From Sinomonas sp. P10A9 (lineage in GTDB: Bacteria > Actinomycetota > Actinomycetes > Actinomycetales > Micrococcaceae), in contig NZ_CP163302.1 of assembly GCF_041022165.1 (NCBI RefSeq), positions 868,001-932,000 on the forward strand: a stretch of 64,000 nucleotides of DNA. The letters run 5' to 3'. The notes under the pieces are model-generated. The model did not search any database and was not told the DNA's origin. It worked only from the letters and a program-made list of their open reading frames with translations. Shown here piece after piece: positions 8,259-17,338 of the stretch (position 1 is its first letter; every line of letters starts with the position of its first letter). Both the position numbers and the translations under genes were made by a program.

Positions 8259-9509
8259 ATGAGCACGGGAGCAGAGGCCGGAAGGCCAGCGCAGGAGATC
8301 CTTCCCCTGAGCGGAGTCAAGGTCGTCGACCTCTCCCAGATCGGAGCCGGCCCGTATGGGACGTCCATGCTGGGGGACCTGGGTGCGGACGTCATCAAAG
8401 TCGAGCCGCTCAACGGCGACAGCTTCCGCTACGTGGACAATGCCTACGCCCCTGGGGAGAGCGCCTACTTCTTCGGGGTCAACCGGAGCAAGCGCTCCAT
8501 GGCCCTGAACCTCAAGGACCCGGCCGGCTACGAGGTGCTCATGCGTCTGGTCCGCGAGGCCGACGTGTTCGTCGTCGCCTTCCGTCCGGACGCCATTGAG
8601 CGGATGGGCGTCGACTACGAGACCCTGCGCGCGGTCAACCCCCGCCTCGTCTACGCCGCCATCACGGCCTTCGGCGAAGATGGCCCCCGCGCCCATCAGC
8701 CGGGCATGGACATCCTCGCCCAGGCGCTGAGCGGCATGATGGGGGTGACCGGTGAGGTCGGCGGCGGACCCGTCAAGGTCGGTGTCCCGATTGCCGACTT
8801 CGTCGGCTCGTTCTTCCTCGGCTTCGGCGTCTGTGCCGCACTGCGCCTGCGGGACCAGACCGGCGTGGGCGACAAGATCATGATCAACCTGCTGGACGGC
8901 CAGATCGCAGCGTTCGCCAACTACATCACGGCCTACGACAAGACGCGCGTCAAGTTCCGCCCCCTCGGCGGCGGGCATCCGCAGCTCGTCCCCTACCAGC
9001 CCTTCCTCGGCTCGGACGACCGCTACTTCATACTGGCCTGCCTCAACGACCACTTCTGGGAGAAGCTCGTCCCCTACCTGAACCAGTTCGATGACTTCAG
9101 CGACCCCCGCTACGCCACGAACACGGACCGCATCGCCCACCGCGACGAGCTCTGCGGACGGCTCCAGGACCTCTTCAGCACGCAGCCGGCGTCGTACTGG
9201 CTCGAGGGCCTCGAGGCCACGGGCGTCCCCTGCAGCCCCATCCACCGCATGGAAGAAGCGCTGGAGGACCCCCAGGTGATGCACAACCAGTCGGTCGTCG
9301 AGCTCGAGCACCCGCGCTTCGGCGCGTACAAAGTGCCGAACAACCCCATCCGATTCCTGCATGCCGCCACAGGCCCCCGGGGCTACGCCCCGGGCCTCGG
9401 CGAGCACACTGACGAGATCCTCGCCGAGTACGGCCTCAGCGCCGAGCAGATCCAGAGTCTGCGCGACCGCGGCATCGTGAACTCGACCTTCGCCCGCGAA
9501 CCCGCGTGA
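8259..9509 (+). CDS. CaiB/BaiF family (class III) CoA-transferase
   Basis: A 416-residue class III CoA-transferase that moves CoA between a donor thioester and a carboxylic acid. Family features: N-terminal VVDLSQIGAGPYGTSMLGDLGADVIKVE, NRSKRSMALNLKDP, and the conserved active-site Asp in PGMDILAQALSG (about residue 151). It opens an operon that continues with an acyl-CoA synthetase, a racemase, a dehydrogenase, a hydrolase, an SDR and a PrpB-like lyase. It probably activates a pathway acid; acceptor and donor are not visible. It is under operator D. Confidence 0.92.
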   Translation: MSTGAEAGRPAQEILPLSGVKVVDLSQIGAGPYGTSMLGDLGADVIKVEPLNGDSFRYVDNAYAPGESAYFFGVNRSKRSMALNLKDPAGYEVLMRLVREADVFVVAFRPDAIERMGVDYETLRAVNPRLVYAAITAFGEDGPRAHQPGMDILAQALSGMMGVTGEVGGGPVKVGVPIADFVGSFFLGFGVCAALRLRDQTGVGDKIMINLLDGQIAAFANYITAYDKTRVKFRPLGGGHPQLVPYQPFLGSDDRYFILACLNDHFWEKLVPYLNQFDDFSDPRYATNTDRIAHRDELCGRLQDLFSTQPASYWLEGLEATGVPCSPIHRMEEALEDPQVMHNQSVVELEHPRFGAYKVPNNPIRFLHAATGPRGYAPGLGEHTDEILAEYGLSAEQIQSLRDRGIVNSTFAREPA

Positions 9510-9589
9510 TGCCCTCTGGGCCGCCGGGCGCTGGCGCAGACACGCCCGCGGCCGCGTCAGCAGAACAGACCACAGCAAGGAGAAACAAC

Positions 9590-11194
9590 GTGACGACGAC
9601 ACAGCAGGAGGCCCCCGCCCGCTGGGGCCGCGAGGTGGTAGGGGCCACCGTGCGCGGGTTCCCGGTGCGCATCTACAAGGACCGTCCCAGAAGCGTCGGA
9701 GAGCTCCTTCTCGACGCCCGCCGATGGGGCGACCGGGAGGCACTCGTCCAGGGCGACCGACGCCTGACGTACCGCGAGCACGAGCAGGCTGTCGCCGCCG
9801 TCGCTAACCGGATCGCCGCGTACGGCATCACAGCCGGCGACCGGGTCTTCATCCACGGCTTCAACAGCATCGAGTGGACCGTGACGTTCTGGGCCGTCCA
9901 GAGCCTCGGCGCGGTAGCCGTGCTTGGAAACCCCTGGTGGGGCGAACACGAGCTGGGCGTCATCCTGGGCCGCATACAGCCGAAGCTCGCCGTGAGCGAC
10001 AAGGACATGCGCGAGGTCTCACGGGTGCCGTTCGCCGAGATCCGCAGGATCGTTGATGGGAAGGAGCCCGCAGCACTGCGCCTCGCCGAGGTCGACGAGG
10101 ATGACCCTGCCCTCGTCATGTTCAGCTCGGGCACGACCGGCATCCCGAAGGGGATCCTCGTCTCCCACCGCTCGGTCATCGGCAACCTGCAGAACCTCCT
10201 GGGAATGACGGGACGCCTCCCGAGCGAACTGCCCGACGACTTTGCCGGAACGGCGAGCCTCCAGACAGTCCCGCTGTTCCACCTCGCCGGCGTCCAGGTC
10301 AGCTGTGCCACGATCCTCCAGGGCGGCAAGCTCGTCATGCTCGACTCCAAATTCGATCCCGCCGAGGTCCTCCGCCTCATCGAGGCCGAGCGGATCAGGT
10401 CCTGGGGCGCGATCCCCACGATGGTCTCCCGCGTGCTCGACCATCCGGACCTCGCCACCCGCGACGTCTCCACGCTCGGGTCCATCCCGCTCGGGGGCGC
10501 CGCAGTTCCCGAGGAGCTCCGCGCCCGCATCGCTTCGACATTCCCCAAGGTGAGCAAGCGTGTCGGCAGCCTCTACGGCCTCACGGAGACCGGGGGGCTG
10601 CTCGCTGCCGCCGCAGGCAAGGAGATCGACGGCCATCCAGGCAGGGTGGGCCGCCCGCTGCCGGTCATCGACCTCAAGATCGTCGGTGCCGACTCCGAGG
10701 GCATCGGCGAGATCTACGGCCGCAGCCCCAACGTGCCCCTCGAGATCGTCGGTGAGGGCCCCGTCGCGGATGCCGAGGGATGGGTCGCGACCGGCGACCT
10801 CGGCCGGATCGACGACGAGGGATACCTCTACATCACCGGCCGCGCCAAGGAGATCATCATCCGCGGCGGCGAGAACATCGCTGCAGCCAACATCGAGAAC
10901 ACGCTCCAGCGCCACGAGGGCCTCGCCGACGCGGGCGTCATCGCCCTCCCGGACGCAGACCTGGGCGAGATCGTAGGCGCCATCGTCGTCCTCGCGCCCG
11001 GCACAGCCTTCGACAAGGACAGCGTCGTGGCCCTGTGCAAGGAGTTCCTCGGGCGCTTCGAAGTCCCCGAGCGCTGGTGGGTGCGCACCGAGAAGCTCCC
11101 CATGACCGCCATCGGCAAGATGGACAAGAAACTCCTCAAGGCGCAGTGGATCGAGCGCGGGGCCGTCGACATCGACGACTCGGCCGGGGCCTGA
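9590..11194 (+). CDS. Acyl-CoA synthetase (AMP-forming)
   Basis: A 534-residue member of the acyl/aryl-CoA ligase family; it adenylates a carboxylic acid and transfers it to CoA. Core motifs are all present: FSSGTTGIPKGILVSH (A3, ~residues 175-190), YGLTETGG (A5), TGDLGRIDDEGYLYITGRAKEIIIRGGENI split over A7/A8, and the catalytic Lys in TAIGKMDKK near the C-terminus. I chose GTG 9590 because AAGGAG lies 7-12 bp upstream; an in-frame ATG at 9506 overlaps the previous stop but adds 28 low-complexity residues. Its substrate is probably an aromatic or branched acid. Confidence 0.93.
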   Translation: MTTTQQEAPARWGREVVGATVRGFPVRIYKDRPRSVGELLLDARRWGDREALVQGDRRLTYREHEQAVAAVANRIAAYGITAGDRVFIHGFNSIEWTVTFWAVQSLGAVAVLGNPWWGEHELGVILGRIQPKLAVSDKDMREVSRVPFAEIRRIVDGKEPAALRLAEVDEDDPALVMFSSGTTGIPKGILVSHRSVIGNLQNLLGMTGRLPSELPDDFAGTASLQTVPLFHLAGVQVSCATILQGGKLVMLDSKFDPAEVLRLIEAERIRSWGAIPTMVSRVLDHPDLATRDVSTLGSIPLGGAAVPEELRARIASTFPKVSKRVGSLYGLTETGGLLAAAAGKEIDGHPGRVGRPLPVIDLKIVGADSEGIGEIYGRSPNVPLEIVGEGPVADAEGWVATGDLGRIDDEGYLYITGRAKEIIIRGGENIAAANIENTLQRHEGLADAGVIALPDADLGEIVGAIVVLAPGTAFDKDSVVALCKEFLGRFEVPERWWVRTEKLPMTAIGKMDKKLLKAQWIERGAVDIDDSAGA

Positions 11195-11214
11195 GGCCGG
11201 CGGGAGGGCTGGAC

Positions 11215-12330
11215 ATGGGAGGCACGCTCGAGGGCACAAGGGTCGTAGAGTTCGCGGGCCTCGGCCCGGCACCGTTCGCGTGCATGCTGCTCGCGGACAT
11301 GGGCGCCGAGGTCATCCGGATCGAGCGCCCCGTCCCTGAGGGAGCGGAAGCCCGGCACCGCGCGGATGACGCGTTCGGCCGTGGGCGCACCTCGGTCACG
11401 GCCGACCTGAAGGACGACGCCGGCCGGCGGCTCGCGCGCCAGCTCACCATGGACGCGGACGTGGTCGTCGAAGGCTTCCGTCCCGGCGTCATGGAGCGGC
11501 TGGGGCTCGGACCGGACGAGCTCCTGGCCGAGAACCCACGGCTCGTCTACGGGCGAATAACGGGATGGGGGCAGGAGGGCCGCCTCGCGGGGTCTCCGGG
11601 CCACGACATCAACTACATCGCCCTGGCGGGCGCGCTCGAGTCCATCGGACGCGAGGGCCAGCCCCCCACAGTCCCGCTCGCGCTCGTCGGCGACTTCGGC
11701 GGCGGGGGCATGCTGCTGGCCGTCGGCATCCTCGCGGCGCTCCTGGAACGGGGTCGCTCAGGCCAGGGACAGGTGGTCGACGCAGCGTGCGTCGACGGCG
11801 CCTCGATGCTCATGACGGTCGTCCACCATCTCCGCGCCCACGGGCGTTGGAACGATGCACGCGGCACCAACCTCTTCGACACAGGGGCGCCATACTACGA
11901 CGTCTACGAGACCGCCGATGGGCTCTTCATCTCCCTCGGGGCCATGGAACGGAAGTTCTACGCTGCCATGGTGGACGTGCTCGGCCTCCCAGTCGAGGCG
12001 ATGCACCCCCAGAACGACAGAGCGGCGTGGCCGGCGCGCCGCGCACTCATCGCCGAGAGGGTCCGCACCCGCACCCGGGCGGCGTGGGAGGAGGCCTTCG
12101 ACGGCATAGAGGCCTGCTTCGCTCCAGTCCTGTCCCCAGCCGAGGCCCCCAATTCACCGGTCCACCGAGAGCGGGGGACCTTCATCGACGTCGACGGCTA
12201 CCCGGAGCCGGCCCCCGCGCCGCGCTTCAGCCGCACCCCGTCGACCGCGAGGCCCCGAAGCCGCCCCGGCGAGCACAACGACCAGATCAGCGGGCGACTG
12301 CCACTGGCGCGGGATGCAGCCGGGGCCTGA
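11215..12330 (+). CDS. Alpha-methylacyl-CoA racemase-like protein (CaiB/BaiF fold)
   Basis: A 371-residue CaiB-fold protein that groups with alpha-methylacyl-CoA racemases rather than transferases. The racemase motif SPGHDINYIALAGAL places His at ~130, and VGDFGGGGML places Asp at ~160; this His/Asp pair has the same 30-residue spacing as His126/Asp156 of the mycobacterial enzyme. It would epimerise a 2-methyl-branched acyl-CoA so that a stereospecific acyl-CoA dehydrogenase can act, and such a dehydrogenase gene follows directly. This points to a methyl-branched intermediate in the pathway. Confidence 0.85.
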   Translation: MGGTLEGTRVVEFAGLGPAPFACMLLADMGAEVIRIERPVPEGAEARHRADDAFGRGRTSVTADLKDDAGRRLARQLTMDADVVVEGFRPGVMERLGLGPDELLAENPRLVYGRITGWGQEGRLAGSPGHDINYIALAGALESIGREGQPPTVPLALVGDFGGGGMLLAVGILAALLERGRSGQGQVVDAACVDGASMLMTVVHHLRAHGRWNDARGTNLFDTGAPYYDVYETADGLFISLGAMERKFYAAMVDVLGLPVEAMHPQNDRAAWPARRALIAERVRTRTRAAWEEAFDGIEACFAPVLSPAEAPNSPVHRERGTFIDVDGYPEPAPAPRFSRTPSTARPRSRPGEHNDQISGRLPLARDAAGA

Positions 12331-12383
12331 CCCTGCCCGGCTGCCGAAACCTGCCGCACGAGAATCATCAGGAAGGACCGACA

Positions 12384-13652
12384 ATGGCCGAGACTGCCTA
12401 CATGGACCACACGCAAGCGGGCGAAGGCGCCGGAGCCGAGAGCCTCGAGGAGTTCACCGCGCGCGCCGCACAGTTCCTGGAGGCCCACTGCACCAGGCGC
12501 CCGGCGCGGACCGCGTTCGAATGGGGTGTGGGGGAGGACACCGGGGTCAAGCTCTGGGAGGAGCCGGACTCCGAGGAGGAACGGGCTAGGCTCGCCGAGG
12601 CGCGCACCTGGAGGCGTACGCGCTTCGAGGCGGGCTTCGGCTGGCTGGACGGCCCCGCCGAGCGCGGGGGCGCGGCCCTGCCGGCCGCCTACGCCCGTGC
12701 CTACCGGCGCCTCGAGGCCCAGTACGAAACGCCGAGCGAAACGTACTTCAAGCTCGACCACGTCCTCGGTCCCGTCCTGCTCGCCCGGGGTACCGAGAGC
12801 GTACGCGAAACGATCCCGCGGTCCCTCCAGAGGGGCGACCTCATGGCGTGCGAGCTCTTCAGTGAGCCCGATGCGGGCTCGGACATGTTCTCCGCCCGGA
12901 CCCGCGCGACCCGCACCGACGGCGGCTGGGTCCTCAACGGCCAGAAGGTCTGGACCTCGGACGCCCACCTCGCCGACATCGGCGTCGTCTTCACGCGTAC
13001 GTCCAACGAGCCCGGCAAGAAGGCCTTCACGGCCTTCATGCTCGACATGCACCAGCCCGGCGTGAAGGTCGTCCCGCTGCGCCAGATGACCGGCGGCGCC
13101 GCATTCAACGAGGTCTACCTCGACGACGCGTTCGTCCCCGACGAGCACCTCCTCGGCGAAGTCGGCCAGGGCTGGGACGTCGTGGGGGAGATCCTCGCCC
13201 GCGAACGCGCCGGGATCGGGGCGGGCCTGAGCCGCTCAGGCTCGGGGCTCGCGAACGGGACCCGGCTCATCGCGCTGGTTCGCGCCATGGGCCAGGACCG
13301 GGACCCGCTTGTGCGCCAGGCACTCATCAGGACCATGACCGGGTTCTGGGCCACCCGCCAGCTCACCTCGCAGGGCTCCGACAGGGGCGGCGCGACCGCG
13401 TACCGGGCGGACCCCACGCCCCTGGTGAGCAAGCTCGCGCTCAGCTTCAACCTTCGCCGTGCCTCCCAGCTCGTAAGCCAGGTCCTGGGGCCCAAGCTCA
13501 CAGCAGACGGCGGCGAATGGGGAACCTTCAGCTGGAACAGCCTCATCCTGGGCGAACCAGGCGTACACATCTTCGCCGGCACCGACGAAATCGTCCGCAA
13601 CTCCCTCGCCGAGAAGGTGCTCGGCCAGCCCCGAGAGGAGGGGCTCCGATGA
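12384..13652 (+). CDS. Acyl-CoA dehydrogenase
   Basis: A 422-residue FAD-dependent acyl-CoA dehydrogenase that introduces an alpha-beta double bond. Signatures are CELFSEPDAGSDMFSART with GWVLNGQKVWTSDAHLADI in the beta-domain and IFAGTDEIVRNSLAEKVLG at the C-terminus. The N-terminal ~80 residues are longer than average and acidic. ATG 12384 follows AGGAAGGA. It stands immediately after the racemase gene and overlaps the next gene by 4 bp. The likely substrate is the racemised 2-methylacyl-CoA, by context only. Confidence 0.92.
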   Translation: MAETAYMDHTQAGEGAGAESLEEFTARAAQFLEAHCTRRPARTAFEWGVGEDTGVKLWEEPDSEEERARLAEARTWRRTRFEAGFGWLDGPAERGGAALPAAYARAYRRLEAQYETPSETYFKLDHVLGPVLLARGTESVRETIPRSLQRGDLMACELFSEPDAGSDMFSARTRATRTDGGWVLNGQKVWTSDAHLADIGVVFTRTSNEPGKKAFTAFMLDMHQPGVKVVPLRQMTGGAAFNEVYLDDAFVPDEHLLGEVGQGWDVVGEILARERAGIGAGLSRSGSGLANGTRLIALVRAMGQDRDPLVRQALIRTMTGFWATRQLTSQGSDRGGATAYRADPTPLVSKLALSFNLRRASQLVSQVLGPKLTADGGEWGTFSWNSLILGEPGVHIFAGTDEIVRNSLAEKVLGQPREEGLR

Positions 13653-14437
13653 GTATCCTGCAGACGCACCCGCGCGGGCTTTCTGTCCGGGAGACGACGT
13701 CTGGGATTCCGGGCGCGCAGCGCGTCGTATTCGTCCACGGGGCCATGGACACCGGGTCAAGCTTCTCCCGCCTCCTGGCGCATCTGGGCGACGTCGATGC
13801 GGTTGTCTACGATCGCCGGGGCTACGGCGAGTCGAAGCTCGGCGGACGCGCCCCGTTCCTCATAGAGGAGCACGTCCAGGACCTCCTGACGCTCCTGGAG
13901 GGCCATCGGTCCATGGTCCTTGCCCACAGCCTCGGGGGGGTCATCGCGCTGGCCGCAGCCCAGCGCTCCCCGCACCTGTTCGCGGGGCTGCTCACCTACG
14001 AGGCGCCCATGCCATGGGCCCCATGGTGGCCAGCGCTCTCCCTGCCGCGGGACCCAGGCAATACCGAACAGGTGCGTGAGGCGGCGACCCTGTTCCTGCG
14101 CCGCCACCTCAGCGATGAGCGATGGGCTGCGCTCGACGACGAGCACCGCGAGGCGCTCCTGGTCCATGGTCCGGCATGGGCCGCCGAGCTCTCCGATGCC
14201 CGCAGCGGCCCACCGGCGTTTGCACCGGAAGACATCTGTGTTCCGCTTCTCGCCGTGCACGGGACACTCACGGACGAGCGCCACAGGGAAGCCACGGCCC
14301 TGCTCGCACAGCGAGCACCCGAGGCGCGGCTGGCAACCATTGAGGGCGCCGGCCACCTCGGTCATCGGCGCCATTCGGAGGCCCTGGCGGCGCTCCTGAG
14401 GGAGCACCTCGCGGCAACTGCCGAGGCGAAGGCGTGA
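13649..14437 (+). CDS. Alpha/beta hydrolase
   Basis: A 262-residue alpha/beta hydrolase. The oxyanion region VVFVHGAMDTGSSF, the YDRRGYGES turn, the nucleophile elbow AHSLGG (Ser at ~90) and a late AGHLGHR with the catalytic His are visible. It is coupled to the dehydrogenase by an ATGA overlap and to the following SDR by another 4-bp overlap. It could hydrolyse a thioester, enol-lactone or C-C bond in the pathway; the sequence does not tell which. Confidence 0.88.
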   Translation: MSILQTHPRGLSVRETTSGIPGAQRVVFVHGAMDTGSSFSRLLAHLGDVDAVVYDRRGYGESKLGGRAPFLIEEHVQDLLTLLEGHRSMVLAHSLGGVIALAAAQRSPHLFAGLLTYEAPMPWAPWWPALSLPRDPGNTEQVREAATLFLRRHLSDERWAALDDEHREALLVHGPAWAAELSDARSGPPAFAPEDICVPLLAVHGTLTDERHREATALLAQRAPEARLATIEGAGHLGHRRHSEALAALLREHLAATAEAKA

Positions 14438-15210
14438 GCGGGAACGGGGCCACCCTCGGCGGGCTGCGGGGAAAGAAGATTGTCGTCACGGGCGGCGCCC
14501 AGGGCATGGGGGAATCAACCGTCAGGGCCTTCGCGCACGAGGGCGCGGCCGTCGTGTCGATGGACCTCAGAGAAGACCTCGGCGCGGCGGCAGCAGAGCG
14601 GATCTCTCGCGAGGCCGGGGCCGACGTGTCGTTCGTGGGCGTCGACGTGTCCAACCGGGGGCAGGTCTTCGCGTCGATGGAACGAGCAGTTGACCTCCTT
14701 GGCGGGCTCGATGTCCTGGTGAACGTGGCAGGCGTCCAGCGGGCGCGGCCTGCCGAGGAGCTCACGGAGGCGGACTTCGACTTCCTGCTCGACATCAACC
14801 TCAGGGGCACGTTCTACACGAACCAGGCCGCCTTCGCCGCGATGAAGCCCGCCGGCAGCGGCCACATCATCAACTTCGGCTCGGACGCGGGAATGACGGC
14901 GATCAGGGGTCTTGCGGGCTATTCGGCCACGAAGGGCGCGGTCCATGCTTGGACGCGCACGGCCGCCCTCGAGTTCGCGGGCCACGGAGTCCGCGTGAAC
15001 GTGGTCGTCCCCGCCATGCGGACCCCCATGACCGACGCCGGCCGCACCGAGGGCCGTGCAGGCGTCTACTCGAGGGTCCCCCTCGGCGGAGACCTCGGAG
15101 ATCCAGACCGCGACCTCGCCCCGGTCATGGTGTTCCTGGCGGGCGACGGATCGCGTTTCATCACCGGGCAGACGATTTCGGTCAATGGCGGCATTGGCAT
15201 GGTGCGGTAG
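14434..15210 (+). CDS. SDR family oxidoreductase (FabG-like)
   Basis: A 258-residue classical short-chain dehydrogenase with GTG start. It shows the cofactor motif TGGAQGMGES, the NVAGV motif, the catalytic Ser in INFGSDAGM and the YSATK active-site pair, ending in the usual TGQTISVNGG. It presumably oxidises a 3-hydroxyacyl-CoA or a ring alcohol formed by the neighbouring enzymes. It overlaps the hydrolase gene by 4 bp and lies 17 bp before the PrpB-like gene. Confidence 0.9.
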   Translation: MSGNGATLGGLRGKKIVVTGGAQGMGESTVRAFAHEGAAVVSMDLREDLGAAAAERISREAGADVSFVGVDVSNRGQVFASMERAVDLLGGLDVLVNVAGVQRARPAEELTEADFDFLLDINLRGTFYTNQAAFAAMKPAGSGHIINFGSDAGMTAIRGLAGYSATKGAVHAWTRTAALEFAGHGVRVNVVVPAMRTPMTDAGRTEGRAGVYSRVPLGGDLGDPDRDLAPVMVFLAGDGSRFITGQTISVNGGIGMVR

Positions 15211-15227
15211 CCCAAGGAAGGACCACA

Positions 15228-16154
15228 GTGCTCTATTCACACTCCACCCCGGAGCAGAAGCGCGTCAGGCTGCGCGAGGCACTCGCCTCGGGCAGGATCC
15301 AGCAGTTCCCCGGCGCGTTCAGCCCGCTCTCCGCGAAGCTCATCGACGAGAAGGGGTTCTCTGGGGTGTACATCTCCGGGGCGGTCCTTGCGAACGATCT
15401 GGGCCTTCCGGACATCGGGCTCACGACCCTGACCGAGGTCGCGACCCGTGCCGGGCAGATCGCCCGGATGACGGACCTCCCCTCGATCGTCGACGCCGAC
15501 ACGGGCCTCGGGGAGTCCATGAACGTCGCCCGGACGGTGCAGGAGCTCGAGAACGCGGGCCTGGCCGGCTGCCACATCGAGGACCAGGTCAACCCCAAGC
15601 GGTGCGGCCACCTCGACGGCAAGGCCGTCGTCGACCTCGACACGGCCCTGCAGCGGATCCGGGCCGCGGCCGAGGCCCGGCGGGACCCGAACTTCCTCAT
15701 CACGGCCCGCACGGACATCCGGGCTGCCGAGGGGATCGAGGCCGCCGTGGAGCGCGCGCAAGCCCTCGTGGACGCCGGGGCGGACTCGATCTTCCCCGAG
15801 GCCATGGCGTCCCTGGACGAGTTCAGGGCCATCCGGGACGCCGTCGACGTGCCGATCTTGGCCAACATGACCGAGTTCGGCAAGAGCCGCCTCTTCACGG
15901 TCGCCGAGCTCGCCGCCGTCGGCGTCAACCTGATCATTTACCCGGTGACCCTCCTCAGGAGCGCCATGGGCGCCGCCGAGCGCACGCTGGACGCGCTCAG
16001 GGCCGAAGGCACCCAGGAGTCACAGGTGTCCGAGATGCTCACTCGGGCGCGGCTGTACGAGCTGGTCGACTACCAGGCGTACAACTCGTTCGACGCGGAT
16101 GTCTTCAACTTCGCCATCCCAGAGGTCTTCCGGGATACCGGTGTAGGGCACTAA
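15228..16154 (+). CDS. Isocitrate lyase/PEP mutase family protein, methylisocitrate-lyase type
   Basis: A 308-residue PrpB-like lyase. It carries the KRCGH active-site motif (PKRCGHLDGK) typical of methylisocitrate lyases, preceded by IVDADTGLGESMNVARTVQELE with metal-binding residues. Family members cleave 2-methylisocitrate to pyruvate and succinate or 2,3-dimethylmalate to pyruvate and propionate. No citrate synthase partner is near, so an ordinary methylcitrate cycle operon is unlikely; with the PrpF- and PrpD-like genes it may end a methyl-branched dicarboxylate route. The start is GTG 15228 after AAGGAAGGA. Last gene of the 8.3-16.2 kb operon. Confidence 0.88.
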   Translation: MLYSHSTPEQKRVRLREALASGRIQQFPGAFSPLSAKLIDEKGFSGVYISGAVLANDLGLPDIGLTTLTEVATRAGQIARMTDLPSIVDADTGLGESMNVARTVQELENAGLAGCHIEDQVNPKRCGHLDGKAVVDLDTALQRIRAAAEARRDPNFLITARTDIRAAEGIEAAVERAQALVDAGADSIFPEAMASLDEFRAIRDAVDVPILANMTEFGKSRLFTVAELAAVGVNLIIYPVTLLRSAMGAAERTLDALRAEGTQESQVSEMLTRARLYELVDYQAYNSFDADVFNFAIPEVFRDTGVGH

Positions 16155-16164
16155 CATCAGAATT

Positions 16165-16177
16165 AAGGTCAGACCAT
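16165..16177. promoter_or_regulatory. FadR/GntR-type operator, site E
   Basis: AAGGT-CAG-ACCAT, 46 bp upstream of the second acyl-CoA dehydrogenase gene. The centre GGTCAGACC equals the core of classical FadR sites. Confidence 0.6.
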
Positions 16178-16222
16178 TAGACATTTTGGGGTCCCCGCTG
16201 GGGGCCCAAGGAAGGAAGCGGC

Positions 16223-17338
16223 ATGGCACCGGTCTTCACTGAGGAACAGACAGAGCTGCGCCAGACGGTTCGGCGGTTCTGCGAGGACAAGTTCTCCGAG
16301 GCGCAGGTGCGATTCCTTGCCGACTCCGACGAGGGTTTCGACCGCGCTGTCTGGCGGCAGATGGCGGAGCAGCTGGGCCTGCAGTCGTTGGCGATCCCCG
16401 AGGAATTCGGGGGGGCCGGATTCACTCAGGCTGAGGTGGGGATCGTCATGGAGGAACTCGGCCGTGCGCTGGCGCCCACGCCGTTCTTGCCGACGGTAGT
16501 CCTCGCCGCAAACCTGCTGCTCGGGACAGGGGATTCGGCCCTCAAGGCTGAGCTCCTCGAGGGCATCGCTGCAGGCGAGGTGTGCGCTGCGGTGGCCTAC
16601 CTCGAAGCGTCGACCGCCTGGGATGAGGAGGGAATCCACGCGACGGCGGTGCCCTCCGGCGCTGCCTGGAGTGTCACCGGGGTCAAGGTGAATGTCATCG
16701 AAGCCCAGGCGGCCGACGTCATCCTCGTCGCGGCGCGGACAGAGGCCGGCATCTCGGTGTTCTCGGTGGATCCCGGGGCTGAGGGCGTTCTGGTCGACGT
16801 GGTCGAGACGCTGGACCTGACCCGCCGTCAGGCGATCGTGACCCTCGACGCCGCCCCGGCGGAGCTCGTCGGGGCCGACGGCGCCGGCTGGGATGCCCTC
16901 ACGCACATGCTGCGCATGGCCTCCGTCGCCCTCGCGTCCGAGAATGCGGGCGGTTCTCTCAAGCTCCTCGAGATCTCGGCGGACTACGCCCGCACCCGCG
17001 AGCAGTTCGGCCGTGTGATCGGCAGCTACCAGGCCGTCAAGCAGAAGCTCGCCGATCTCCTGCTCGACGTCGAGCTGTCCCGCGCGGCCGCCCATCGCGT
17101 GGCGCGGTCGGCAGCAGACGAGGATCCCGTGCTCCCGCAGGAGGCCGCGATGGCGCACGCGCTGACGTCCGAGACGTTCGTCAAGGCCGGGTACGATGCC
17201 ATCCAGATCCACGGGGGAATCGGATTCACATGGGAGCACCCTGCGCACCTGTACTTCAGGCGGGCGAAGAGCAACGAGCTCCTGTTCGGCGCTCCGGATC
17301 ATCACCGCGAGCTCGCTGCCCAGCATCTGGGCCTCTGA
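16223..17338 (+). CDS. Acyl-CoA dehydrogenase, short form
   Basis: A 371-residue acyl-CoA dehydrogenase. The flavin-domain segment ASENAGGSLKLLEISADYARTR, the EQFGRVIGSYQAVKQKLADL helix and the ending QIHGGIGFTWEHPAHLYFRR are characteristic. It lacks the long beta-domain signature of the other dehydrogenase at 12384, and the two are distant paralogues with probably different substrates. ATG 16223 follows AAGGAAG. It begins a new unit after operator E and is followed without a gap by an MFS gene. Confidence 0.9.
   Translation: MAPVFTEEQTELRQTVRRFCEDKFSEAQVRFLADSDEGFDRAVWRQMAEQLGLQSLAIPEEFGGAGFTQAEVGIVMEELGRALAPTPFLPTVVLAANLLLGTGDSALKAELLEGIAAGEVCAAVAYLEASTAWDEEGIHATAVPSGAAWSVTGVKVNVIEAQAADVILVAARTEAGISVFSVDPGAEGVLVDVVETLDLTRRQAIVTLDAAPAELVGADGAGWDALTHMLRMASVALASENAGGSLKLLEISADYARTREQFGRVIGSYQAVKQKLADLLLDVELSRAAAHRVARSAADEDPVLPQEAAMAHALTSETFVKAGYDAIQIHGGIGFTWEHPAHLYFRRAKSNELLFGAPDHHRELAAQHLGL

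Noticed and set aside
15228..16154. An ordinary methylcitrate cycle operon (prpBCD).
   Set aside because: No methylcitrate synthase gene is present and the PrpB-, PrpD- and PrpF-like genes are in three different units among catabolic genes.
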